Numbered from the stretch's first letter, positions 1 through 10,015 are shown. The stretch: DNA of 64,000 nt from CAVQFO01 sp963711725 (GCA_963711725.1 CAVQFO010000022.1:1-64000); one strand, 5' to 3'. The notes: generated from the letters alone by a model not told the origin. A program made the numbers and translations.

Positions 1-165
1 GTATCGCGCTCGAGTACATACAGGGTCTTCCGGCTATGGGACTTTGATTATGGCGATATGCTGGCGGACGGAGTGGGGATCAGCGTCGCCTTGGCCGTGA
101 CTCATACGGTGTTGGGCCGCACGTTGGAATGGATCGACCGATTGATCTCCGGGCGCGGAAGTTGA
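1..165 (+). CDS. C-terminal end of a VanZ-like membrane protein (partial)
   Basis: An open frame enters from the left edge and stops at a TGA, leaving 54 residues. It contains a stretch like the end of VanZ-family proteins, with an aromatic/Asp pair followed by DxLADGVGIS and a last hydrophobic helix. VanZ-like proteins are small multi-helix membrane proteins of poorly known function. The 5' part is outside the window, so the family call rests on a short match and could be wrong. Confidence 0.45.
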   Translation, partial: VSRSSTYRVFRLWDFDYGDMLADGVGISVALAVTHTVLGRTLEWIDRLISGRGS

Positions 166-267
166 CTATTTTTTCATCGCGGCTCATGCCCCGAGTTGCG
201 GAGGTTGCCGAATCGTGGGCAGGGTCGGACGCAATCGCTTATGCCGCCAATCGACGGGGACGGAAAC

Positions 268-1491
268 ATGACCAGTGATATGTTCCGGCATCGCTACCGG
301 TTGTCGGCGTTGACCGCCGAGTTCGCCAGCGGCCGTGTCGAGCAGGTCTACCGTGCCCGGGTTGCGCCGGCCACCGCCCGCTACGCGCGTCTGGCTGTCA
401 TAACCGCGGCGTTGTTTTTCCTGGCCTTCGGCGTGACGGACTACGTCTCTCTCGGCCTGGGGCGCAGCTTTTACTTTCTCCTTGCCTTGCGCGGTCTGGT
501 TCTCGTGACCGGTCTGGTGGTGGTGATCCGGCTGAAGGCGTCCCCGCTCAGTGTGATGACCGGCCGGGCGGTCACCCTCGTGGAAACAGTGGGGTTCGCC
601 GTTTTCTTCGCCATTGCTCTGCTGCGTCCGGCGGAGCTGCCCATTCACGGCATGAGCATGACCGTCATGGTGATTGCGGTCTATCTGTTCCTGCCCAACC
701 GTGTGGTTTTGGCTGCGGCGACGGGTGTGGCGGCGAGCATCGGCTTCCTCCTGGTAGCGGTGGAATACCTTCCACCGGACATCCCCTCCCTTGTGGTGAT
801 CGCCAGCATGCTGCTGTTGATCAATTGTTTCGGCCTGATGGCCGCGTATCGGCTCAGCGTCGTCCGTCGGGAGGAATATGCCTTGTTGGCCGGAGCGGAA
901 GCCGCGAACCGACGGTTGAGCCACGAAGTGGCCGAGCGTCGGCGGCTGCAGGATGAATTGCAGCGCCTGGCCACCACCGACGGGCTCACCGGCCTGTGGA
1001 CGCGGCGGCACTATCTTTCCCTGTCGGAGCGGGAGCGCAAACGGGCTCAGCGGACGGGGAAACCCGTAGCGATCCTGCTGTTGGATGTGGATCACTTCAA
1101 ACGGGTAAACGATACCCATGGCCACGCCGCCGGCGATCTCGCCCTCAAGCGTTTGGCGGGCACTTCGCTTGCGGTTCTGCGGGAGACTGACATCGTGGGC
1201 CGTTTCGGCGGCGAGGAATTCGCCATCACGCTGCCGGAGACCGGCGCAGACCTGGCCGGCGAGATCGCCGAACGGCTGCGCCGCGACTTGGAGGGCATGG
1301 AGATCCCCAGTTCTCGCGGTGGTGTGCGGCTGACGGTGAGTATCGGCGCAGCCCTTTACCGGGGTGGCTCGGAGACCATGGAACAAATCCTGTCCCGGGC
1401 GGATCACGCGCTCTACGCCGCAAAGCGCATGGGCCGCAACCGGGTCGTGTTCGACGCCGGCCGCGGTTCGGAGCGCAACGCGCTGGCCTGA
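268..1491 (+). CDS. Membrane-anchored diguanylate cyclase (GGDEF)
   Basis: The 407-residue protein has about six hydrophobic segments in its first ~190 residues, a short coiled-coil linker rich in Arg and Glu, and a C-terminal GGDEF domain. The active-site loop reads GGEEF at residues 314-318. RETD lies five residues upstream, as in the inhibitory c-di-GMP-binding I-site, so product inhibition is expected. Family knowledge gives synthesis of c-di-GMP from two GTP at the inner membrane. No sensory domain other than the membrane part is visible. An upstream TTG (196) and an ATG (241) are in frame; I prefer 268 because a GGGGA-type ribosome site precedes it. Confidence 0.9.
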   Translation: MTSDMFRHRYRLSALTAEFASGRVEQVYRARVAPATARYARLAVITAALFFLAFGVTDYVSLGLGRSFYFLLALRGLVLVTGLVVVIRLKASPLSVMTGRAVTLVETVGFAVFFAIALLRPAELPIHGMSMTVMVIAVYLFLPNRVVLAAATGVAASIGFLLVAVEYLPPDIPSLVVIASMLLLINCFGLMAAYRLSVVRREEYALLAGAEAANRRLSHEVAERRRLQDELQRLATTDGLTGLWTRRHYLSLSERERKRAQRTGKPVAILLLDVDHFKRVNDTHGHAAGDLALKRLAGTSLAVLRETDIVGRFGGEEFAITLPETGADLAGEIAERLRRDLEGMEIPSSRGGVRLTVSIGAALYRGGSETMEQILSRADHALYAAKRMGRNRVVFDAGRGSERNALA

Positions 1492-1584
1492 TTCCGCCAG
1501 CCACGACGGATCGGGTGTTTTTTTGCCGGTTGTTTGTTCTCTCAACCCCTTGCGCAAACCGTCCGAGCCGCCTTTACTTGGGGC

Positions 1585-2373
1585 ATGGACAATCGAGAGC
1601 CCCATTCCCAGGAATACACGCCGGATCCCGTGCCCGATGTGGATTACGTGCCGTTACCAGGCGTACGGCGCTTGGCGCCGCTCGCCGCCCTGCGCTGGGT
1701 CGCCGCAGGCTGGGCCGATTTCCGGCAGGCGCCGGCCATCAGCTTGTCCTACGGCGGGTTTCTGGTGCTGGTGAGCTACGCCGTGACCGCGGCGGTGGCC
1801 GCCAGCGGAAACACAGTGCTGCTGTTCAGCCTGCTGACCGGCTTCATGTTCATGGCCCCGCTGCTGGCTTTGGCGCTTTACGATGTGAGCCGGGAACTGG
1901 AGAGCGGCACGCGGCCCCGATTCGCTCACGGGTTCGGGGCGGTCCGGCGGGTTCTCGGCAGTGAACTGGTTTTCGCCGGGGTGCTGTTGATCGTGCTGCT
2001 GGTTTGGGCCCGGGCCGCGGCGTTCATCCACGTGTTCTTCCCGGCCACCGCCAGCCCCCATTGGCAGGACTGGGTGGCGTTCCTGGGCATCGGTTCCGTG
2101 GTGGGGGCCGCTTTCGCCGTCCTGGTCTTCGGGGTCAGCGCGTTTTCGCTGCCGCTGATCATGGACCGCGACCTGGACGTGATCAGCTCCGTGATCACCA
2201 GCCTCAAGGCGGTCTCCAGCAACAAGCCGGCCATGATCGTCTGGGCCGCCGTGATCGTGGCTTCCGTGGCGCTGGGCTTCGCGACGGCTTTCGTGGGTCT
2301 GGCGATCACCATGCCGGTCATCGGCTATGCCACCTGGCACGCCTATAGGGAAACCATCGAGCCCGTGCAGTGA
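1585..2373 (+). CDS. DUF2189 integral membrane protein
   Basis: This 262-residue protein has six hydrophobic segments after a polar N-terminus. The layout matches DUF2189: an LxWVAAGWxDFRQAPAISLxYG opening, a central FAHG segment and a late SLPLIMDRDLDVISS loop. The family's function is not established. The start is the ATG just after a T-rich stretch; an upstream in-frame extension to 1534 lacks support. It lies 93 bases after the diguanylate cyclase on the same strand, so co-transcription is possible. The downstream neighbour is convergent. Confidence 0.85.
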   Translation: MDNREPHSQEYTPDPVPDVDYVPLPGVRRLAPLAALRWVAAGWADFRQAPAISLSYGGFLVLVSYAVTAAVAASGNTVLLFSLLTGFMFMAPLLALALYDVSRELESGTRPRFAHGFGAVRRVLGSELVFAGVLLIVLLVWARAAAFIHVFFPATASPHWQDWVAFLGIGSVVGAAFAVLVFGVSAFSLPLIMDRDLDVISSVITSLKAVSSNKPAMIVWAAVIVASVALGFATAFVGLAITMPVIGYATWHAYRETIEPVQ

Positions 2374-2388
2374 CGACGGCTCGCGCCG

Positions 2389-3375
2389 TCAATCCATGAC
2401 CAGTACCGCCGCCCCTTCGACCCGACCCTCCCGTAAATCGTCCATGGCCTCGTTGGCCCGCTCCAACGGATAGCGTTGTACGCTGGTGCGGACCGGCACC
2501 TTCGGCGCCAGTTCGAAGAATTCGGTGCCGTCCCGGCGGGTGAGGTTGGCCACTGAACATAGCCGGCGTTCGCCCCACAGCAGCTCATAGGCGAAGCTGG
2601 GGATGTCGCTCATGTGGATGCCGCCGCAGACCACGATGCCGCCCTTGCGCACCGCTTCCAGCGCGGCGGGAACCAGGGCGCCCACCGGGGCGAAAATGAT
2701 GGCCGCGTCCAGTTCCTCCGGCGGCAGTTCGTCCGAGCCGCCGGCCCACTGGCAGCCCAGGCGCCGGGCAAAATCCTGGCCGGCCAGATCGCCGGGGCGG
2801 GTGAAGCCGTACAAATGCCGCCCCTCGTAAGCGGCCACCTGCGCGACGATGTGCGCCGCCGCGCCGAAGCCATAGATGCCCAGGCGTTCGGCATCGCCCG
2901 CCATGCGCAGCGAGCGGTGTCCGATCAGGCCGGCGCAGAGCAGGGGAGCGGCCTCGGCGTGGTCGTAGAGTTCGGGGATCGGGAAGCAGTAGCGGGCGTC
3001 CGCCACGGTGTATTGGGCATAGCCGCCGTCAAGCTGGTAGCCGGTGAACCCGGGACGGTCGCAGAGGTTCTCCCGGCCCTGGCGGCAATAACGGCACTGG
3101 CCGCAGGTCCGCCCCAGCCACGGCACGCCGATCCGTTGCCCCGGACGAAGGCCCGCCACCCGCGTGCCGGCCTCCTCTACTGTGCCGACGATTTCGTGAC
3201 CCAACACCAGGGGCAGTTTGGGATCGGTGAGGTCGCCGTCGGCCACATGCAGGTCGGTGCGGCACACACCGCAGGCGTGGACCTTGATCAGAACCTGATC
3301 CGGCCCGGGGCGCGGCTTGTCCAGCTCCCGCAGCTCCAGCGGTTGTCCGGATTCCGTCAGGACCATGGCTTTCAT
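2389..3375 (-). CDS. Zinc-dependent alcohol dehydrogenase, medium-chain family
   Basis: The 328-residue protein opens with a GroES-like domain carrying the catalytic-zinc residues (CGVCRTDLH and GHE). A Cys-rich structural-zinc loop follows (CGQCRYCRQGRENLC). The Rossmann part has GFGAAAH in place of the common GxGxxG, as in zinc alcohol dehydrogenases whose third glycine is replaced. The expected reaction is reversible NAD(P)-linked oxidation of a primary alcohol; the physiological substrate cannot be read from sequence. It is transcribed away from the secretion ATPase, and the start codons lie about 100 bases apart. Confidence 0.9.
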   Translation of the reverse strand: MKAMVLTESGQPLELRELDKPRPGPDQVLIKVHACGVCRTDLHVADGDLTDPKLPLVLGHEIVGTVEEAGTRVAGLRPGQRIGVPWLGRTCGQCRYCRQGRENLCDRPGFTGYQLDGGYAQYTVADARYCFPIPELYDHAEAAPLLCAGLIGHRSLRMAGDAERLGIYGFGAAAHIVAQVAAYEGRHLYGFTRPGDLAGQDFARRLGCQWAGGSDELPPEELDAAIIFAPVGALVPAALEAVRKGGIVVCGGIHMSDIPSFAYELLWGERRLCSVANLTRRDGTEFFELAPKVPVRTSVQRYPLERANEAMDDLREGRVEGAAVLVMD

Positions 3376-3478
3376 GGCGCTCGTTCTCCCTCCGCGCTGT
3401 GAACTGTGTGCAGGCCTCTCGGGGCCGCCATGTCATAGTATGGAGCCTTCAGGCCGATTTCCATGCAACGGTGAGCCC

Positions 3479-5275
3479 GTGGCGAAAATACAGACTTTGA
3501 ATCGCAAGGCGCCGGCCGCAGGCCGACTGCAGCTCCGGGATGTGATGGAAGCCTTGATCGACGAAGGCTTTCTCGCCGAGGACAAGCGCCAGTTGATCCC
3601 CACCATATCGGCGTCCCGCGAGGCGGCCGAGAAACACCCGCTGGCGTTGATCGCCGAGCGCGGCTGGCGCAACGAGCGCGATCCGGAGCATACGCTGGGG
3701 CTGGAGCTGCTGTGCGAATGGTTGGCCGCGCGGGTGGATCTGCCTCACGAACGCATCGATCCTCTGAAAATCGACGTCAACAGCGTGACGGCGGTGATGT
3801 CGTATGCCTACGCGGCGCGGTTCAATATCCTGGCGCTGGACGTCAAGCCTTCGTACGTCGTGATCGCCACCGCCGATCCCTATGTCACGGAATGGCAGCA
3901 GGAGCTGGAAGGCGTGGTCCACAAGGAAATTCGGCGCGTGATCGCCAGCCCCTTGGAGATCGAGCGCTACCTGCTGGAGTTCTACGCCCTGGCCCGCTCG
4001 GTGCAACGGGCATCCCCCAAGGAGTCCGACGGCGGCACCCAGCTCCAGAACCTGGAGCAGCTCATGGAGCTGGGCCGCGCCGGCGGCCTGGACGCCAACG
4101 ATCACCACGTAGTCAGCATCGTGGACTGGCTGCTTCAATACGCCATGGAACAGCGGGCCAGCGATATCCATCTGGAACCCCGGCGCAGCCAGAGCACCGT
4201 GCGCTTTCGCATCGACGGCGTGCTGCACCCCGTCTACGAAATCCCCACCCCGGTCATGGCCGGGGTGATCAGCCGCATCAAGATTCTGGGCCGCATGGAT
4301 GTGGCGGAAAAGCGCCGGCCCCAGGACGGCCGCCTGAAGACCCGCACCCCCCAAGGCAGGGAAGTGGAGCTGCGCCTTTCATCCATGCCCACCGCCTTCG
4401 GCGAGAAGGTGGTGATGCGCATTTTCAATCCCGACGTCCTGGTCAAGGATTTGGCGGCCCTCGGGTTCACGGCGGCCCAGGCCGACCAGTGGAAGGGGAT
4501 GATCCACAGCCAGAACGGGATCGTGCTGCTGACCGGTCCCACCGGCTCGGGCAAGACCACCACCCTGTATTCCAGCCTCAAGCACCTGGCCACCTCGGAG
4601 GTCAACGTCAGCACCATCGAGGACCCGATTGAACTGCTGAACCCGGCCTTCAACCAGATGCAGGTCCAATCCAACATCGGCCTGAACTTCGCCGCCGGGG
4701 TGCGCACCCTGCTGCGCCAGGACCCGGACATCATCATGATCGGCGAAATTCGGGATCACGAGGCTGCGGAAATGGCGGCCCAGGCGGCCCAGACCGGCCA
4801 CTTGGTCCTCTCCACCCTACATACCAATGACGCTCCATCGGCCATAACGCGGTTGTTGGATCTGGGCGTGGCGCCTTACCTGATCAGCGCCTCCATGGTG
4901 GGCGTGGTGGCCCAGCGACTCGTCCGCACCCTGTGTCCGCACTGCAAGGAGGCCGTTCCGCCGGACCCGGGTGCCTGGAACGCGCTGATCAAACCGTGGA
5001 ACGCGCCGCTGCCCGCGCGTCTGTATCGGGCGGTGGGCTGCCTGGAGTGCCGCGGCACGGGTTATCGGGGCCGCACGGGGATCTACGAGATCCTGCCGGT
5101 GACCGGCGAGGTGCGCAAACTGATCCGTCCGAACGTGGAAGTGAGTTCGATCCGTGAGGCGGGGTTGAAACAGGGGATGCGCATGTTGCGCTTGGCCGGC
5201 GCCCAGAAGATAGCCGACGGCCTGACCACCATCGAGGAAGTGATTCGGGTGACGCCGCCGGCGAGTAACGACTGA
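3479..5275 (+). CDS. GspE/PilB-family secretion or pilus-assembly ATPase
   Basis: The protein has about 598 residues. An N-terminal MshEN-like region (about 20-170) precedes the hexameric motor domain. Walker A GPTGSGKTTT lies near residue 353 and Asp-box/Walker B DPDIIMIGEIRD near 415. Two CxxC pairs (CPHC, CLEC) near 485-523 form the zinc-binding C-domain typical of GspE and PilB. Such ATPases drive pseudopilus or type IV pilus assembly from the cytoplasm. No pilin, GspF/PilC or secretin gene is next to it, so the partner system lies elsewhere. The start is uncertain: GTG at 3479 or ATG at 3440. The frame extends further upstream but would overlap the divergent dehydrogenase. Confidence 0.88.
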   Translation: MAKIQTLNRKAPAAGRLQLRDVMEALIDEGFLAEDKRQLIPTISASREAAEKHPLALIAERGWRNERDPEHTLGLELLCEWLAARVDLPHERIDPLKIDVNSVTAVMSYAYAARFNILALDVKPSYVVIATADPYVTEWQQELEGVVHKEIRRVIASPLEIERYLLEFYALARSVQRASPKESDGGTQLQNLEQLMELGRAGGLDANDHHVVSIVDWLLQYAMEQRASDIHLEPRRSQSTVRFRIDGVLHPVYEIPTPVMAGVISRIKILGRMDVAEKRRPQDGRLKTRTPQGREVELRLSSMPTAFGEKVVMRIFNPDVLVKDLAALGFTAAQADQWKGMIHSQNGIVLLTGPTGSGKTTTLYSSLKHLATSEVNVSTIEDPIELLNPAFNQMQVQSNIGLNFAAGVRTLLRQDPDIIMIGEIRDHEAAEMAAQAAQTGHLVLSTLHTNDAPSAITRLLDLGVAPYLISASMVGVVAQRLVRTLCPHCKEAVPPDPGAWNALIKPWNAPLPARLYRAVGCLECRGTGYRGRTGIYEILPVTGEVRKLIRPNVEVSSIREAGLKQGMRMLRLAGAQKIADGLTTIEEVIRVTPPASND

Positions 5276-5435
5276 GAATGTGAGTGGTTGTGTGCGCCTT
5301 TGGCGCACGGATTGGTGGGTTACGCTTCGCTAACCCACCCTACATTGATTGTCCGCCGTCTTGCTCCCCTCGCCCCCGGCGGGAGAGGGGTTGGGGGAGA
5401 GGGGGAGTACATACGGCGAAGCCGCACCCACTCCC
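5276..5435. repeat. Intergenic composite repeat (hairpin A1 plus block B1)
   Basis: The spacer carries a palindrome GGTGGGTTA-CGCTTCG-CTAACCCACC at 5314-5340 followed by CTACATTGATT. After it, at about 5363-5405, comes a CTCCCCTCGCC...GGGAGAGGGG block. Both parts recur in the same order near 56.8 kb and 60.15 kb. A hairpin between convergent genes could also end transcription from both sides, but that is inference. Confidence 0.8.
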
Positions 5436-6076
5436 TCACCGCTTCTCCCGCTGGACCCACCAGTTCGGCTGGGCGCTGACCACATCGGCCATACCGTTGA
5501 GGCGGTTCGCCAGTTCCAGGCTGGCCATGCCCGGGGCGCTGTCCACGACGAACAGATTCGGGGCGATGGCGCGGTTTCGGCTCCGTTGAAGGCCCTTGGG
5601 CCTTCAGCCAGTTGTTCACCTGAGACTCGTCTCCAATCCTTGGGCAGTTGAACCACCACCCCGCCGGGCAGCGCGCGCAGGGACGAGACGGGGTCCGAGG
5701 TTTCGTGGAATACGGGGGAATAGGTGCCGCCTGCCGCGCGCATCCGGTCGGCCGCCTTCACGGCGTCTGTCCCGGCCGGGAGAGAATAAATCGTTACCGC
5801 GCCCGCGCGGACCACTTCCTTGGCCTCGCCATAGCTTTGCGCCAGCAGGCTCTTCGTGCTGCTCCCCCCTCCGAAACTGGCGATCAGGTTCGGGTCCAGC
5901 CAGGCTTGGCGGGCCTGGTCTCCGTCGTGCCACGTGTAGCTCTGTTGCAGCGGTTGGTTGTTCGATTGGGTCATGGCTTGTTTCCCGCTCATGGCGCAGG
6001 CGGAATTGGCGAATGCCAGCACGCCCAGCACGGCCAGGGTCAGCGCCTTTTCCATCGTCCGTTTCATGGTCTGCAT
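5436..6076 (-). pseudogene. Stand-alone subtilase prodomain-like exported protein, two frameshifts
   Basis: The reading starts with an n-h-c signal peptide (MKRTMEKALTLAVLGVLAFA) and runs through an alpha/beta region typical of subtilase propeptides. Continuous reading needs one extra base skipped near 5632 and one in the CCC run at 5593-5595. The restored C-terminus includes NNWLKAQG, IAPNLFVVDSAPG, LNGMADVVSAQPNWW and a TGA stop, about 212 residues. The alternation of strand/helix and the closing 'aQPNWW' match the end of S8 prodomains, which act as intramolecular chaperones and inhibitors. It sits 14 bases downstream of a kexin-like protease that itself lacks an N-terminal prodomain, which suggests a prodomain supplied in trans. 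Both indels could be sequencing errors. Confidence 0.6.
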
Positions 6077-6090
6077 ATGCCGTGATTCCT

Positions 6091-8008
6091 TTAATGTCCG
6101 TAGAACTTGAGCTGCCAGGACTGGAAGGTGCCGGTGTCCTTTGCCGCGCCGTCGATGACCGTCAACTTCCAGACCGCGTCCGCCGCTTCGCCAAGATGGC
6201 GGGCGTCGCCGAATACCCAGCCGGAGTAGCGGGTGCTGCACGTGGCCGGATCGGTGGAGCTCTGGCACAAATGGGTATAGGCCAGCACGCTCTGAGTGCC
6301 CGTGGTCACATTGGTGAGCACGATCTTCAGATCGCCGCCGTAGGGATGGTCGTCGGCGGAGAACGTGACTGAAATCCACTCGATGTGGTTGATGTTGCTG
6401 CCGGTTATCTGAACGCTGTCGCTGACGCCGGTCGCGTTGTCGTCCGGGATGTTGCTGCCGGGCGTCTGTGTCGGGCCGTCGTAGGTCTTTTCTGCAGGAA
6501 GATGGGTCCAGGTCTTGGCGGCGGTCACGGCGGCGGACGCATCCACCACGCCGAAGCCGTAATTGTCGTTGATGTGGTAGCCGGCGTTGTTGGTGCTCCA
6601 GCCGCCGTCGGTGGGGTCGTTCTTGCGGGCGGTGCCGGCAAGGATCGCGCGCACATCACGCCACGTCAGGTTCGGGTTGGCTTGGAGGACAAGAGCGGCC
6701 ACGCCGGAGACCATAGGCGCCGCCGCCGAGGTGCCGTTCATGCAACGGGTGTAGTATGGTGTCCGAGATGTGTACCGTACTGCTGAAGATCAGGCTGTTG
6801 AAGCCATCGGTGCCAGTGAGATCGGTGGTCACGATGGTGTGGGTGTCGCAGTATTCGCCCCCCGGTGCGCTGACCCAGAGGTTCGCGCCTTTCTCGGAGT
6901 AGGAGGAGCGCGTGCCCTGATCGTTCACGGCGCCCACGGCGATGATGCCGTAGTGATTGGCGTAGCCGTCGAAGTTGGAATTGTCCGCGAGGCACACGTC
7001 GGGATTGCTGGAGCTGGGCATGCAGCCGTTACCGGCCGCCCACACATAGATGGCACCCAGTCCTCCGCGGCCACTGCTCAGGCCGTTGGCGATAGCGCTT
7101 TTCCAGGTGCTGTTGGAATCGGTCAGCAGCCCGGTGCCGTCCGTGGGCCCCCATGAGTTGCTGTAGATGGCGACCTGATCGTCCTGGCGGGTCATGGCGT
7201 CGCCTTCGTTGGCCGCGCTGCTGTTCTGCAGCAGGTTGTAGCCCACGAGCCCGGCGCGGGGGGCGACGCCGCGTCCGCCGATGTCGTTGACATCCCGGGC
7301 GGCGATGATGCCGCTGACCGCGGTGCCATGAGCGTTGGGGTCGGAGGCGGTCGACGTCGATGGCGTGGGGTCGCCATAGGAACCGCTGACGTAGTCGTAG
7401 CTCTGGCGGCCCACTGCGGTGGATACGTTCGCCTGAAGATCCGGATGGGCGATCTGCATGCCGTCGTCCACCACCGCGACGTACTCGCCTTCGCCGTGGC
7501 AGGTGCCGTCGGAACAACCGGCCCAGACGGGCTCGACGTTGATGTCCTCGCCGGCTTTTCCGGGAGAACCGTCCCAGCCGTATTGCCCGGTATTCTTGAG
7601 ATGCCATTGCAGCCCGTAAAGGGGGTCTCCGCCGGTGTTGGAAATGCTTACGGTATGTTTGATCGTGTCCGTGGCGCCGTCGCCGTCGGTTACCGTTAGC
7701 GTTGCCGTGTAGGTCCCCGCTACGAGGTATTGATGGTCCGCGGTCTTGCCGCTGCCGGTATCGCCGTCTCCGAAATTCCAGGCGTACGCCTTGATTCCGC
7801 TGTCGTCCGTGGAGGCCCCGGCGTTGAAGCTGATGGTGGCCGGAGCGATTCCCGCGTCGGGGGTCATGCTGAAGGCGGCCGTCGGGCTTTGGTTCGGGGT
7901 GCTGGAGCTGCCGCCTCCGCCACATGCGGTTAACAAAAGTCCGGCAGCCAAGCATGCCACGATCGTCCTCGACGCAGGTCCCGTTCTCAGTTTGTTGCTC
8001 GTTCGCAT
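6091..8008 (-). CDS. Kexin-like S8 serine protease lipoprotein with PKD and P domains (one frameshift)
   Basis: After a lipobox (LLTAC followed by a Gly/Ser linker) comes a PKD domain (YAWNFGDGDTG...YLVAGTYTATLTVTDGDG). The S8 catalytic domain has Asp in VAVVDDG, His in NAHGTAVSGII, oxyanion Asn in AAGNG and Ser in NGTSAAAPMVSG. The C-terminus is a proprotein-convertase P domain ending QSWQLKFYGH. The frame breaks at about 6754, between ISDT and YTRCMNGTSAAAP; dropping one base joins them into about 638 residues. It is predicted to be an outer-surface or periplasmic endopeptidase anchored by lipid. No prodomain precedes the catalytic part; a prodomain-like gene follows directly. The TraB/GumN gene ends 13 bases upstream. 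Confidence 0.85.
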
Positions 8009-8021
8009 TCCCTTCCCTCTG

Positions 8022-8943
8022 TCACTTGCGGTCGGCGCCCAGCCGTTCGACCGTGAATCCGCTTTGCCTCAAACGCGCCACGATGCCGTCCGGGCCCACA
8101 AAATGGCCGCATCCGACCACTACGAAGTAGCTGCGTCCATCCTTGGTCATCTCGCGGATGCGTTCAGCCATGGTGGCGTTGCGCTTGCCGATCAACTCGT
8201 CCCGCACCTGAGGCGGGGTTTCGCCGAAGCCCTGGTCGAACAGGCGTCGCACCGTTTCGACATCGCCTTGGGTCCATGCGGTCACCGTGTCCTTGAGCGC
8301 CCGGCGGTCGCGCTGCATGTGGTCCACGGAGTCCATGAGCATATCGATTTGAGCGTTGTCGTCCAGGCCGGCGAGGAGCTTGAGCTGCCATTGCAGGCCT
8401 TCCAGTTCGACGATCGGCTTGTTCTGGGATTGGGCCTCTGTCATGAAATGGCGGTCCACGCCGAGCTGGTCCGAGTAGCCTTGCGCGGCGATCAGGGCGC
8501 CGGCCAGCGTGGTGTAGGCCAGCCACGGCCGCTGAGGCAGAACCACGGCCGGGGGCACGCGAACCTGTTCCAGGGCGGCGCCCAGGGCTTGCCATTGTCG
8601 GTCGGTGAGATGTTCGCGCAGATTGGTGCCGTCGTGATAGAGCCCCAGCTTGTAGGTCTGCTTGGCCACCGCGTCGTAGTCCGCATGAATGATATCGGCC
8701 TCCACGACCAGAACGTCGGCCGCGGCAAAGGCGTCTTCCAGCGCGGCGGGCAGCGGGATACATTGCGGGCGTGCCCACGTGGATGGAGCCGACGAGATAG
8801 CTGGGTTTGTGTCCGCTGTCGATTCGCCATGCCAACCCGGTCGCGGCCGTTGCCTGCAGGCTGGCCAGGAGCAGAATCCCCGAGGCGAGAACGCGGAGCA
8901 GCCGCTTCTCCCAGGGCGTTTTGGTGGCGGTGGTACGGAGCAT
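8022..8943 (-). CDS. TraB/GumN family protein (one frameshift)
   Basis: A signal peptide (LLRVLASGILLLASLQATAATG) leads into the family hallmark YLVGSIHVGTPAMYPLP. The C-terminal hallmark is VVVGCGHFVGPDGIVARLRQSGF. The two halves are in different frames and join when one base is removed from the three-base run at 8755-8757, giving about 306 residues. TraB/GumN proteins are predicted to be Tiki-like metallo-peptidases with paired GxxH elements; bacterial functions are mostly unproven. It is the first gene of the minus-strand protease cluster. The indel lies in a homopolymer, so a sequencing error is likely. Confidence 0.85.
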
Positions 8944-9172
8944 GCGATCACGTATACCACAGCTTGCCGATGGCGAGATGTGACAAATCCAACACCGGAG
9001 CGGGAACCGGACATTGAATGTCCCCTTGCCGCCACGTGTCGGGCGGTCTAGGTTTGTCTCAGGGGCACATCTCTTTGTCCGTGGACTGGGCGGGGATGTG
9101 ATAAGGGATGCCGGTTTCATGAAGAGCCCGGGAACCCCGGATAATAAAAAGCACAAGCATGAGGGAGCGCCG

Positions 9173-10015
9173 ATGCGAGATGCCCAATTGGTGCGGGCGG
9201 TTCTCGAAGGGGGCAATATGACGCACGCCGGCCTGGCCCGCGCGTTGCGTTACAAGTCCGCCAAGACCGTATCCCGTTGGCTGACCGGAGAGACCCGGCT
9301 CAATCCGGAAGCCGCCGACCAACTCCGTATCATGTACCTCGCCATGGAGGACAGGTACGGCGACGACGAGGACGTGCGCTACATGCACTTGTACGCGGGT
9401 GTGTTCCTCAGCCCTTTGTTCGATCCGATCAAGGCCTTCCGGGATTCCTATGCGCAGTTCGGCAATCTGCCGCGTCGCAAGCGCATTCGGGTCGAGTGGG
9501 CCTACGGCAATTCCCGGTATTACCGGCGTGACCTCCCGGAGGCCGAGGCAGCCTTCCAAGCGGCGCTGATATTGACCACCGTGGAGGAAGCCGACTGGCA
9601 ACTGGAGCTGGAACAGAATCTACTGGGAGTGCGGCTGGATCGCGTCAAGCAGCTTCCGGTGTCCAGCCCGAAGCGGCTGCGGGTGCTGTCCGACGCCCTG
9701 GATCTCTGCCAGCGCGTGCTGGAAAGCACGCCGGACAGCATCGCCTACGTCAACGCCCTGGAGGTCGCCAGCCAATTGGAGCTGGGCGAGTTGTGCGACG
9801 AGTACTTTCAGCGTCTGGTACAGGTCTCCAACGGTGCCTACGCGGATCCCCACTATCGCCCGAACCGGCATTCCCGCTCGTTGGCCGAGGCCGAGGAATT
9901 CGCTTTCCTCAGGGGGCGGCCGTTTACCGCCGCATCTGCGGTGTGGCCGGCGATGGCTTCTTTACGGCGCCACTGCGGCCGATCCGGTAGGTGTGAGTCA
10001 TGGGTCGCAAAATGA
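9173..10015 (+). CDS. Helix-turn-helix protein with helical C-terminal region, unrecognised family
   Basis: The 280-residue protein begins with an XRE-like HTH (about residues 1-50: MTHAGLARALRYKSAKTVSRW followed by a TGE turn). The rest is an Ala/Leu/Glu-rich helical region that looks like degenerate TPR-type pairs. The start is supported by GAGGGAG five bases upstream. The tail after about residue 245 looks unnatural. A one-base change in the G-run at 9910-9915 would instead give an ending AVYRRICGVAGDGFFTAPLRPIR and a stop at 9990. It is divergent from the protease cluster and may regulate it, which is inference from position. I do not recognise the full-length family. Confidence 0.6.
   Translation: MRDAQLVRAVLEGGNMTHAGLARALRYKSAKTVSRWLTGETRLNPEAADQLRIMYLAMEDRYGDDEDVRYMHLYAGVFLSPLFDPIKAFRDSYAQFGNLPRRKRIRVEWAYGNSRYYRRDLPEAEAAFQAALILTTVEEADWQLELEQNLLGVRLDRVKQLPVSSPKRLRVLSDALDLCQRVLESTPDSIAYVNALEVASQLELGELCDEYFQRLVQVSNGAYADPHYRPNRHSRSLAEAEEFAFLRGRPFTAASAVWPAMASLRRHCGRSGRCESWVAK

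Noticed and set aside
184..1605. 473-residue open frame opposite the diguanylate cyclase
   Set aside because: It mirrors a clear GGDEF gene, has His/Gln/Arg-rich low-complexity composition and no recognisable domain; typical antisense shadow in GC-rich DNA.
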